The notes under the pieces are model-generated. The model was not told the origin of the DNA, made no database searches, and saw only the letters and a list, made by a program, of their open reading frames with translations. From NCBI GenBank assembly GCA_022414725.1, contig CM039464.1:45232312-45296311 (forward strand): 64,000 nucleotides of DNA. The letters run 5' to 3'. Every line of letters starts with the position of its first letter. Within the stretch, counting starts at the first letter, position 1. This document shows positions 28,301 through 40,178 of the stretch, one piece after another. This DNA is from Microglena sp. YARC. Its lineage: Eukaryota; Chlorophyta; Chlorophyceae; Chlamydomonadales; Chlamydomonadaceae. The position numbers and the translations under genes are program-made.

Positions 28301-28477
28301 AAATCCATAAAATGAGAATAATAATAAATAATTATAATAATAATAATAATCAGGGGCCGTTAAAAAGTTGCTCGTGTACCGCATGTCGGAATCAGGGCCT
28401 AAAGGGGTCGGAAGCCCCGAAACTTTCGAAAAAGTAAAAAAATGGATCGGGAGGGTGTAGATATCCACCCCTCAAAA

Positions 28478-28514
<37 letters not shown>

Positions 28515-31500
28515 CCGGCGACTTTCAGAAATTTCCTCTGGTGAAAACTGTTAGAGGCCAAAACTTCCTCAGGACTCGGTCTCTGATAAAATTAAGCAGA
28601 CCTATGACACAAGCTCGACGAGATCTTTCCGAATCCGGACTTATTTCCGACACCGAGTAAATCTGGAGGCGAGGTATCGGGCCCTCCCCAAGGGGCACGC
28701 TTGGCTCCGGGCCCTCAAGGGTATCGGGCCCTCCCAGGAAGGTAATTTCTTTTAGATCGCATTAGACCCTCAAGCGGGCCTCTAATGCTAGCCGTACTAT
28801 TTAGCTCCTGTATCATCGCTCGCCCCCCAGAGCGGGCATCGCGAGCTTGCCTTATTATTAAGCTCCAGTAACAATAAGCTCAAAGCTGCCTAAGACAGAA
28901 GATAAAATCATTTGGTTTCTTTAATTTATGGCCAAAGAAATCCAAAGGGATTTTATTGGCCTTTGGTTAAACTTAAATAATGGATAAGCTTGACACAGAA
29001 AAGACATTTTACTTCAATGACGATCATATCCGAAGGATCTGAACGTCAAGTATTACAAGTTCGGTTCTACGGGGGGCCACTAGTGTGGCCCGGCGGGGGC
29101 AACTTGCAAGGGGGCCACTAAGGTGGCCCATGGATAAGCTTGAAAGATTAACTCATATCGCTCGTCCGCCTAGGGGCGGTACTCGCTTGCGCCTGTCGGC
29201 TCAGAATTTTGAGGCCCGCTGATCCTTAGACCCTTGAGCGGGCCTCTAAGGCTAGCCATTTCAGTTAGGTAAATTAAACCTCTTGAATTTATAGAGCGCC
29301 CCTTGACCTAAGGAAAAGGGGCGAGAATATAAATTGCTAATACCTGAAAGAAGAGCAACGTCTCTTCTTGAAACTACCCCTGTATATGTATATGTATATG
29401 TATATATGTCTTGAATGTACTGATATATGCATTGAATGTATTTATATGTGTCCGGCCCCGCCTAGGGGCGGCACCGGGGACCACTTGAAAGGGGGGAGGG
29501 GGGCGGTACTCCAAGTACCGGCCCCTGTATCTGGGATAGCTAGTAACGCCCCCTTTAGGGGGTGGGCTAGTCCGCCTATGTCTATGGTCGGTACTAGCTT
29601 ACCCATAGGCGGGCTAGCTCCAAGTACCGGCCCTCTGGGTAAGCTAGTACCGCCCCTAGGCGGACTAGCGAACCCCCCCCAAAGGAGGGGGCGGTACGAG
29701 CAAGTCTTCGAGTACCGGCCCCCTGGGTAAGCTAGTACGCCCCTAGGCGTACTAGCTCACCCCCCAAAGGGGGACGGTACTCGCGAGCGGGCCCCTTCCC
29801 CTTGGTAAGGGGCCCACTTGAGGCAGCCTTAGCTGCCTAATACTTGACCCCCCCCCCCCAAGGTGAGGGGGCGGTACTCGCGAGCGGGCCCCATCCCTTT
29901 GGGACGGGACCACTTGAGGCAGCGTTGACTTGTAGCTGCCTCATACTTGGCGAGCGGGCCCCTTCCCTTCCCTGAGGGAAGGGAGCCCACTTGAGGCAGC
30001 TAAAAGAAAAGCTGGTTATTTCAAGCGATGCATTCTAGTACCTGCGGTAGGCATTGTCCCGGTGCTTGCGATCCTGTCCCAGATAAGAAAAGTCAAATAG
30101 ATCCACACTCAGAAGAAATAGGAAAGATAATTGGTGGTAATACCAATGATCCAGCCATGAGAGCCGGGGGCCCACTAGCAAGTCTTCAAGTACCGGCCTA
30201 TTCCTCTGGGTAAGCTAGTACCTCCCCCCCTTTGGGGGGGTTAGCTAGTCCGCCTATGGGTAAGCCAGTACCGCCTATGGGCGTTACTGGCTAAACCCCC
30301 CAAAGGGGGGGCGGTACTAGCTTACCCAGAGGCGGACTAGCTCACCCCCCCCAAAGGGGGGGGCGGTACTAGCTTACCCAGGGGAATTGGCCGGTACTTG
30401 AAAAGCTGCCTAAGACTTGCGAGTACCGCCCAGAGTCAGAGGGCCATTCAAGTACCATTCAAGTACCATTCAAGTACCTTTCAAGTACCTTTATGGCCAA
30501 TTACCCTGGGTAAGCTAGTACCGCCCATAGGCATAGGCGGACTAGCTCACCCCCTTTAGGCCACTTTGGGGTTAGCTAGTACCGCCTACGGCGGCACTAG
30601 CTTAGGGCGGTACTCGCAAGTGGGACCCGTAGAGAGGGGTCCCACTTGAAAGGGCCAAGACATCTTATAAATCTTAGAGCAATCAATGAACTCACGTCAA
30701 ATGAAGTACTAATAAAAATAAGGAACCTTCATAATCCATAATCATAATCCATATGCCGCTTTCATAATCATAATCATAATCCATAATCATAATCCATAAT
30801 CATAATCCATAATCATAATCCATAATCATAATCCATAATCATTATCCATAATCATAATCCATAATCATTATCCATAATCATTATCCATAATCATATCATA
30901 ATCCATAATCATAATCCATATAATCCATAATCATAATCCATAATCATAATCCATAATCATTATCCATAATCATTATCCATAATCATAATCCATAATCATT
31001 ATCCATAATCATTATCCATAATCATAATCCATAATCATTATCCATAATCATAATCCATAATCATTATCCATAATCATAATCCATAATCATTATCCATAAT
31101 CATAATCCATAATCATAATCCATAATCATTATCCATAATCATAATCCATAATCACAATCCATAATCATAATCCATAATCATAATCATAATCCATAATCAT
31201 AATCCATAATCATAATCATAATCCATAATCATTATCCATAATCATAATCCATAATCATTATCCATAATCATAATCCATAATCATTATCCATAATCATAAT
31301 CCATAATCATAATCCATAATCATAATCCATAATCATAATCCATAATCATAATCATAATCCATAATCATAATCATAATCATAATCCATAATCATAATCCAT
31401 AATCATAATCCATATGCCGCTTTCATAATCATAATCCATACGCCGCGGCAAGAACTATCTGTAGACAATCAATCAATTCTTAGTGGCCATGAGATTATCT

Positions 31501-34500
31501 CCAGTAAAGGGTAAAGGCACTAACATAAATAAACACCCCAGAGAAGCATCTCATCACTCACACGATTTTGTTATTACAGGAATTCCTACTATCAGTAGAG
31601 TTGTTTCCTCGAGCGGATTCGTCTACACCACTTTGGGGAGCGACTGGTGACCCTCGGAACCTCGCGGAGCACATAGGGGCAGCCATCCGAACATAAAACT
31701 CTTTCTTATAGTTCTAGTGATAGTTCTAGTTCTATTTATAAACCGATTGTAGAATGGCTGCTTCCAAGCAGAGGCATGGACACAATCAATGAGCAAAGAG
31801 CGACAATCAAGTACCGGCCTATTCCTATGTCTATGGGCGGTACTCTAGGTACCGGCCCTCTGGGTAAGCCAGTACCGCCCCCCCCCCTTTGGGAGGGGTG
31901 AGCGAGTACCGCCCCCCCCCTTTGGGGGGGGGGGGGGGGGGGGGTAGCTAGTACCGCCCATAGGCGGTACTAGCTTACCCCTAGGCGGACTAGCCAACCC
32001 CCTCTACCCCCGCAGGGGTAGCACGCATCACCCTCGGTGATGCTTGAAAGGGGGCGGTACCCGCAAGTATTAGGCAGCTCTTCTTTCTTTTAGCTGCCTA
32101 AGGTAAGACTTGCGGGTACCACCCAGACACAGAGGCAGTGGGCCATCAAGTAAGGTACTTGAAAGTCTAAGTAAGTCTCAGTCAAAGTCAGAGTCAAAGT
32201 CAATCTTCAATCAATCTTAAAAAATATTTGTATTGTATGCGAGGTTTTTTATAACAATAGAAATATAAACTGAAGAGCTAAGGCAGTTTCTTATAAGAGA
32301 TTCAATCCAGTTGGGGGGTCTGCCACAATAGGTTCGACCCCACTGGCTTGAGTCTCTAGAATTGAAGCTGCCTCATTCTCATTCATACTTGGAAAGTGGC
32401 CCCTTCGGTAAGGGGTCCCACTTGCGAGTACCGCCCCCTTCTACCCCTACGGGGGTAGAGGGGGTGAGCTAGTCCGCCTAAGGGCGGTACTAGCTTACCC
32501 AGATACAGAGGTATTGGCCGGTACTTGAAAGACACCAACAAAGGTCCCACTAGCAGAGGGCCGGTACCCGCAAGTGGGCCCCTAAGAGAATTCTTGAGGC
32601 TGCCTAGGTCTTTCAATAGGATGGGTAGTCGCAATAAGATGGGCAGTCTCAATCAATGATGCCTTTCTTTATTTCTGTTGGAGAGATGTAAATACCGCAC
32701 CCCAAATGAGTCAGTAATGAGCCAGTAATGAGCCATGAATTACAGGACCAAGAATGCCAAGGCTAATACTTGACCTTTCAGTTTAATGTTGTCTTCTAGT
32801 GTCAAGTCTCTCTAAGAACAGGTGGGCCCCTAGTCTTGGGGCCGCTGGTAAGTCTTAGGCAGTTTTTATTTGTTTAAGGCAGCCGCACGTATCACCCTTG
32901 GTACGACTTGCGGGTACCGCCCCCTTCTACCCCCGGAGGGGTAGCACGCATCACCATTGGGGATGCTTGAAGGGGGTCAAGTATTAGGCAGCTTTTCTTT
33001 CTTTGAGCCTTTTAGTTGCCTATACTTCAAGTACCTTTCAAGTACCTTTCAAGTACCGGCCTATTCCCCTGGGTAAGCTAGTGCCGCCATAGACATAGGC
33101 GGACTAGCTCACCCCCTTTAGGCCCCTTTGGGGTTAGCTAGTACTGCCTATGTCTATGTCTATGGCGGCACTAGCTTAGGGCGGTACTTGCAAGTGGGCC
33201 CCTCCCATCCCCTTCCCCTAGGGTAGGGAGGGGTCCCACTTGATGGCCAATTCCTCTGTATCTGGGCGGTACTAGCAAGTCTTATATTAGGCAGCTAAAA
33301 GAAAAGCTGCCTAAGACTTTAAGTACCCGGCCTATTCCCCTGTATCTGGGTAAGCTAGTACCGCCATAGGCGGATTAGCTCACCCCCCCAAGGGGGCGGT
33401 ACTTGCGAGTGGCCCCCTAAGCTAGTACCGCCCCTTTGGGGGGGGTGAGCTAGTCCGCCTATGGGCGGACTATCTTACCCATAGACATAGGCGGTACTCG
33501 CTAATCCCGAAGGGGGCCACTTGGACCAAGGGTGATGCTTTAAAGGGGGCGGTACTAGCTTACCCAGATACAGGGGCCGTAAAGGTACTTGAAAGAAAGA
33601 CAACTCACAAATGATAGCACAAGACAGCTAATCGAGAAAACAATACAACTAGATAAGAGAGGCTCAATCCAGTGGGGTCCGAAACTATCTTGGCAGGACC
33701 CCCTTCTGGATATGATCTCTTGTAATTACATGCGTCAGCTCAATAAACAATAAAAAGGTCAATCCTATAAGATAAAACCGTACAAGCTATAGCATCTATA
33801 GTTTATATAATAAGAAGAATAAAGCTGCCTAATACTTCAAGTACCGCCCCCTGTCCCTGGGCGGTACTCGCAAGTGGACCCCCTATAGCTATAGCTAGTA
33901 CCGCCTATGGGTAAGCTATTCCGCCCATAGGCGGACTAGCCCCCCCCCCCCCCAAAGGGGGGGGGGGGGGGGGGGGGGCGGTACTAGCTAACCCCGAAAG
34001 GGGGCCACTTGAAAGTACCGGCCTATTCCCCTGTATATGTATCTGGGCGGTACTCGCAAGTGAGCCCCTCCCCTTCCCTTAGGGGGGGTCCCACTTGATG
34101 GCCCCTGTATCTGGGTAAGCTCCAACTCACTAATACGAAGGCTGGGTGAGCCGTGTAACTGCTCGCCCGCCATTAAGACATCAAGAAAGGTACTTGAACG
34201 GGTCAAATAATTTCCCCGTATAGCATTTTGCTGGGTAGCTTTCGTAACACCGCCTCTCTGCGGAGAGACGACATTCCTTATCTACCCGCAAAATCATTGA
34301 CAGTGGTTATTACCAATCTTACAGGCTAGTTGACCAACTAGCCTTACAATCTTACTCGCAAGTCTTAGGCAGCTTTTCCTTCAGCTGCCTAAGACTTGAA
34401 GGTACTCGAAGACTTGCTAGTACCTCCCCCCCTTTGGTGGGGTTCGCTAGTCCGCCTATGGGTAAGCTATTCCGCCCCCCCCTTTGGGTGGGTGAGCTAG

Positions 34501-36505
34501 TCCGCCTATGGGTAAGCCAGTACCGCCTATTGGTAAGCCAGTTCCGCCTATGGGTAAGCCAGTACCGCCTATGGGTAAGCTAGTACCGCCTATGTCTATG
34601 GGTAAAATAGTACCGCCTATGGGCGGTACTAGCTCACCCCCCCATAAGGGGGGGGCGGTGCTAGCTCCAAGTACCGGCCCCCTGTATTTGGGTAAGCTAG
34701 TACCGCCATAGGCGGACTAGCGAGTGGGCTCCCTCAAGGCCCATTTGGGGTTAGCTAGTACCACCTATGTATGGCGGCACTAGCTTAGGGCGGTACTCCT
34801 GGTACCGGCCTATACCTCTGAGCGGTACCCTAAGTACCTTTCAAGTACCGGCCCCTGTCCCTGGGTAAGCTAGTACCGCCCTTAGGCGTACCAGCTCACC
34901 CCCTCTACCCCCGTAGGGGTAGAAGGGGGCGGTACTCGCAAGTGGGCCCCTCCCCTCCACCCCCTTAGGGAGGGGTCCCACTTGATGGCCCTCTATCTCT
35001 GTCTCTGACTCTGTGCGGTACTCGCGGGGGCTAGGTGCAGCTCACATTAAAGGATGCACAATGCTACGACAGTTCAGAGGTGCTTTCCTTAATTGAGGAC
35101 ATGTTTTGGTTTAATGATTTCTTAAGTGGGTCATATCTTATCTATTTTATATTCGCGATGCAATGACTAAAAGCACTCAAACTTCCTAAAACATCGGCAA
35201 GTACCGCCGAGAGACAGAGAAAGAGAAAGAGAAAGAGAGAAAGAGAGAAAGAGAGAAAGAGAAAGAGAGAAAGAGAGAAAGAGAGAAAGAGAAAGAAAAA
35301 GACAAAGAGAAAGAGAAAGAGAAAGAGAGAGAGAAAGAGAAAGAGAAAGAGAAAGAGAAAGAGAAAGAGAAAGAGAAAGAGAAAGAGAAAGAGAAAGAGA
35401 AAGAGAAAGAGAAAGAGGGCCATAAAGGTACTCGAGGCTGCCTAAGACTAGCAACCCGCTGCTAACATCCTTCCAAGTAACTTTATGGCCCTAAACATCT
35501 GGGCGGTACTCGCAAGGAGATGTTTTGAGCCGCTACTTGGTGGCTGTCGAGGTCTTGCAAGGGGGGCCCCTTGGAGATATAGGTTTATAAGATGGATATA
35601 AAACAGTTTCTAGTTAGATCCCCCTACTTGATTCTATATTTTACTCCAAGGGGGCCTCCCCTTCCCTTATGGAAGGGCCTACTTGCCAACTCCAAGTGGC
35701 CCCTTCCCTCAGACTAGGGGGCCACTTGCCAACTCCAAGTATAAGGCAGCTTCAATAAAGAAGGTCCTCTAGATCCAAGTCGAGGCACCTGGTGACCTGG
35801 CAGCTCCTCGTACATGGGTCGAGCCGGTTTCGGAAATATCCTCGCAACTTCCTCACTAGACGGAATCTGACGAAGTTAAGCATACCCATGAAACTGGTTT
35901 GACGAGAGCATTCCGAATCCGCGCTTGTTTTCGAGAATGAGGAAATGTGTCGAGGTGGTGCTCGAGTAGTGACCTCCACAGGTTCTAAGTACACCAAGTG
36001 TGAAAGTTGGGCCAAACCAGAAACTCAGTATTTCTTCCCCAAACTTCTTGGGTATATGGAGGGTACTAAGGCATGCAACTTAGGCTTAACCACATCTTCA
36101 AATTCTGAAACACCAAAACTTGCTGGCTCAGCTCAGAATCAGGGCTAGGAAAGAGTGTTTGCTTGACCATGTTGACAAACTTTGCTTAAATCCAAATGTA
36201 AGACCACAAATGGATCTCGCCGAGGGGATCACTATAGACCCTACTTTGACCCCCTAATTATAATTCCTGAAGGAGATATGGGCCTTTTGGGGCGGGGGGG
36301 CGGGGGGGGGGGGGGGGGGGGGGGGGGGTAAGGCCGATTACAAAAACTTCCGACATAGGTATATGAAAAAAACTTCCTCGCGACCCCCCGATAATAATAA
36401 TAATAAAAGAATTGCAGCACAGCAAGGCACAGCACATGTGGCTTTGGATGATGTATCTGTGCATATTTGGTTTGAAAATCCATTCAAAATAACAATAACA
36501 AAATG

Positions 36506-36548
<43 letters not shown>

Positions 36549-36993
36549 CAACAATTGCAGCACAGCAAGGCACATCACATGTGGCTTTGGATGCTGTACC
36601 TGTGGTTTGGCAATCCTTGACAAATACATGTACCTCAGCACATGTGCCTTTGGATGATGAACCTCAGCAAGGCATATCATGTGTGGCATTGGATGATAAA
36701 CCTCACAGATACATACAGTTTGTAGTCAGCACAGACTCATGTGGCTGGTAGGGCGGACAACGTCACATTGCCTGTCTGATTCAGATTGTCGTGAATCCAG
36801 TCATGCAGCATCCTGGCCACTGCTATGACCACTGCTTCCATGACCACTATTACTGTCCAGTGGACATCTCACTTCCCACTCCTCACAAATACATACAATT
36901 ATTAATCAGCACAGACTCACGTGGCTGGTAGGGCGGACAACGTCACGTTGCCTGTCTGATTTAGATTGTCGTGAATCCAGTCATGCAGTTCAG

Positions 36994-37034
<41 letters not shown>

Positions 37035-38656
37035 GCCTCACTTCCCATTCCCCATGCGTAGATACAGTTGCAGTCATCACAAACGCACGTGGCAGGTAAG
37101 GCGGACAGTGGCCACTACTACTGTCACAGATACGGCTTGTAATCAGCACAGACTCACGTGGCTGGTAGGGCGGACAACTTCACGTTGCCTGTCTGATTCA
37201 GATTGTCGTGAATCCAGTCATGCAGCTCAGCGACTACTCCTTTCTTGGACATGAAGGGCTTGGTCAGGATGTACAGTTCCACATTGTCGCCTGAGCTGAA
37301 TTCCTGCATGCATACCATGTTTTTTAGTTATGGCTGGTATTTCACGCCAGGAGGTGGTGGTGGTGATGGTGAAGGCGTCGGGGATGGGTAGTGTTATGTG
37401 CTTGAAGGCAAGAGACCAGCCAGACATTGTCCATCGCCAGGGAAACTGAGCTGAATTCCTGCATGCATACCATGTTTTTTAGTTATGGCTGGTATTTCAC
37501 GCCAGGAGGTGGTGGTGGTGATGGTGAAGGCGTCGGGGATGGGTAGTGTTATGTGCTTGAAGGCAAGAGACCAGCCAGACATTGTCCATCGCCAGGGAAA
37601 GTGAGCTGAACTCCTGCATGCATACCAAGTTTTTTTAGTTGTGACTGGTATTTCACCCCAGGAGCTGGTGGTGGTGATGGTGAAGGCGTCGGGGATGAGT
37701 AGTGTTATGTGCTTGAAGGCAAGAGACCAGCCAGACATTGTCCATCGCCATGTGCATATTTTGTTTAGTTGTGACTGGTATTTCACCCCAGTCTCCTGAC
37801 ACAAGCTACAGCGACACCGAGGATTCAGTTTGAATGGCGTTGCCACTCCTACAAAATAGTAGGCGCACTATGTATGTATGTGTTTGTTTGTTGACCGGGG
37901 GTAGCCCAATACATAGGACACCATTCAATGCAGACAATTATGGCACTCAGTTTGGGGAATGCATACCATGTGCATGTACGTGTTTGTTGTTATATATGCT
38001 TTTTCTTGTAAGCCCTGCCTATCGCGGTTGGGCAAGTCCCTGTAGCCTATTCGGCCTACCCCTAGACTGTAACTTACATACACACAGACACCTGGTGGGT
38101 CTCCCGACACAAGCCAGCGACACCGAGGATTCAGTTTGAATGGCGTTGCCACTCCTACAAAATAGTAGGCGCACTATGTATGTATGTGTTTGTTTGTTGG
38201 CCGGGGGTAGTCAAATACATAGGACACCATTCAATGCAGACAATTATGGCACTCATTTTGAGGAATGCTTACCACGTGCATGTATGTGTTTGTTGTTACA
38301 TATGCTTTTTCTTGTAAGCCCTTCCTATCACGGTTGGGCAAGTCCCTTTAGCCTATTTGGCCTACCCCTGGACTGTACCTTACATACATACAGACCAAGG
38401 GTAGACAAATACACAGGACACCATTGAATGCAGACAATTATGACACTCAGTTTGAGGTATGCATACACAGGACAGAGTTACTTGAAGACCATTCCAGCGC
38501 TTGCTGTGAGGCTTGTACATGTGAGAGAGATAAATACAGGCAATAACACCATTCGCTGTGAGGTACATAAATAGGAAATGATTCCTATGTATGTACCTCA
38601 ACCTGAGTGCCAATGGGGGTAGAGAGGTTGTGTTGGTGTGTGAGGGTGGGTGGCTG

Positions 38657-38735
<79 letters not shown>

Positions 38736-40146
38736 GGTTGTATGGGTGTGCGAGGGTGGGGTGGGGTGGGGTGGGGTGGGCGGTGTTGGTGTGTGGGGGG
38801 GGGGGAGAGGTACAGGCACTCGCTCTGAGGTACGTACATAGGACACAATTCAATGCAGTCAATTACATCTCTCACCGTGACGCTCATACATGGGAGGGAT
38901 GCAAAAAGAAATGATAACGCCTTGTGGGGAGTGGTATTCAGGGAGCCCCGTCTTATGGCGGTAGGGAACGGGCTGCTACTTTACCTGGATAAAGCTACCA
39001 TGGCGGTTGACAGCGACCGTGAACACTAAAGCGCACCTGTAGGGATTTGAACCCAGCACCTTCTATGTTCCAGCGAGCTCTACCATTGAGCCTAGAGATA
39101 CAAATATAAGCAATGATACTACTCACTGTGAGGTTCAAATATAAACAACTTCAAATATAATTCAATGCAGTCAGTTGCATCTCTCACCATGACTTTCATA
39201 CATGGGAGAGATACAAATATAAACAATGATATAACTGGCTGTGATGTTCATGCTTAGGATATAATTCAATGCAGTCAATTGCAGCTCTCACCGTGACGCT
39301 CATACATGGGAGAGATACAAATAAAAACAATGATATAACTCGCTGGGATGTTCATACATAGGACATAATTCAATGCAGACAATTAGGGCACGCAGGTTGA
39401 GGTATATACACCACTGTTTGTTTGTGTCCCAAATTGAGCGACTCATTGCGAACCCAGTCCTACGCGCTGCCCCCCGAACCCTGAGGAGCACGAAGCCCGG
39501 GGGGTTCGGGGGGGGGGGGGGGGGGGGGGGGGGGAGGGGGGGGAGGGGCATTTCTGACTAGTTTAGCTGGACCCATGCGTCGTCATGCAGCGACGGAATG
39601 GCAACATGGCGTACCCTATACAATCAGTGAGCTTGGGGTATATACTTAGGACAGAGCCACATGTAGACCATGACAGCACTGACTGTAAATGTTACATAAT
39701 TTGTCACTGTAGCATGAACTCAGGGCCCCTCACGGTAAAACGATCGTTTGGCGTTCAGTTCATCAGTGCTTTTTCGATTTAGCCCCTCCTGTCACGATTG
39801 AGCAAGTCCCTTTCGCCGATTTGGCATATCCCTGGACTGCAACAACCCACACAGGCCATGGCAGCAATCACAGTGAATCTTACATAGGACAGACTTACAT
39901 TCAGCCAAGGACAGAAATGCAAACGGTTGTGATAAGTAATAAACAAATATGCAAGCGGTTATAATCACTCTGAAAGAAAGTGGTTAGAAGAAGCGGTTAA
40001 AATCACTTCAAAAGTGCACGACAATAATTCATTGCATACCAGTAATAAATGGTTGTGATAAGTAATAAACAAATAAATAAATGGTACGATGAAATCGAAA
40101 ACATAAATAATAAACAAATACACAAATGGTATAATAAATCGAATGA

Positions 40147-40178
<32 letters not shown>

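Larger units (their letters stand above)
31441..35200. repeat. palindrome-rich organelle-like sequence, part 2
   Basis: Same palindrome families as part 1. Also AGGCAGCT...AGCTGCCT hairpins at about 32070-32100, 32985-33020, 33285-33315 and 34367-34392, and two related 60-nt hairpins (32305-32370 and 33657-33722) built on GAGA...TCCAG and its complement. No gene recognised. Confidence 0.6.
28351..36390. mobile_element. 8.0-kb TIR element (hAT-like ends) with palindrome-rich interior
   Basis: Left end CAGGGGCCGTTAAAAAGTTG continues to ACCGCATGTCGGAA. The right end, read inward from 36390 on the minus strand, is CGGGGGGTCGCGAGGAAGTT and then ACCTATGTCGGAAG, so the ends are imperfect inverted repeats. 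Both sides have ATAATAAT, an 8-bp target-site duplication that is ambiguous because the target is (AAT)n. CAGGGG ends and 8-bp duplications are hAT hallmarks, but I find no transposase. The interior (28680-35700) is filled with short palindromes and direct repeats rather than genes. It splits the array of decayed exon-5 copies. A related 377-bp element is at 56209-56585. Confidence 0.55.

Noticed and set aside
35142..35454. Leu/Phe- and Leu/Ser-repeat frames on the minus strand
   Set aside because: They are translations of a GAGAAA microsatellite.
35825..35950. 5S rRNA gene or 5S-derived SINE
   Set aside because: GAAGTTAAGCA resembles the 5S internal A box, but the rest of the 5S sequence and fold are not recognisable.
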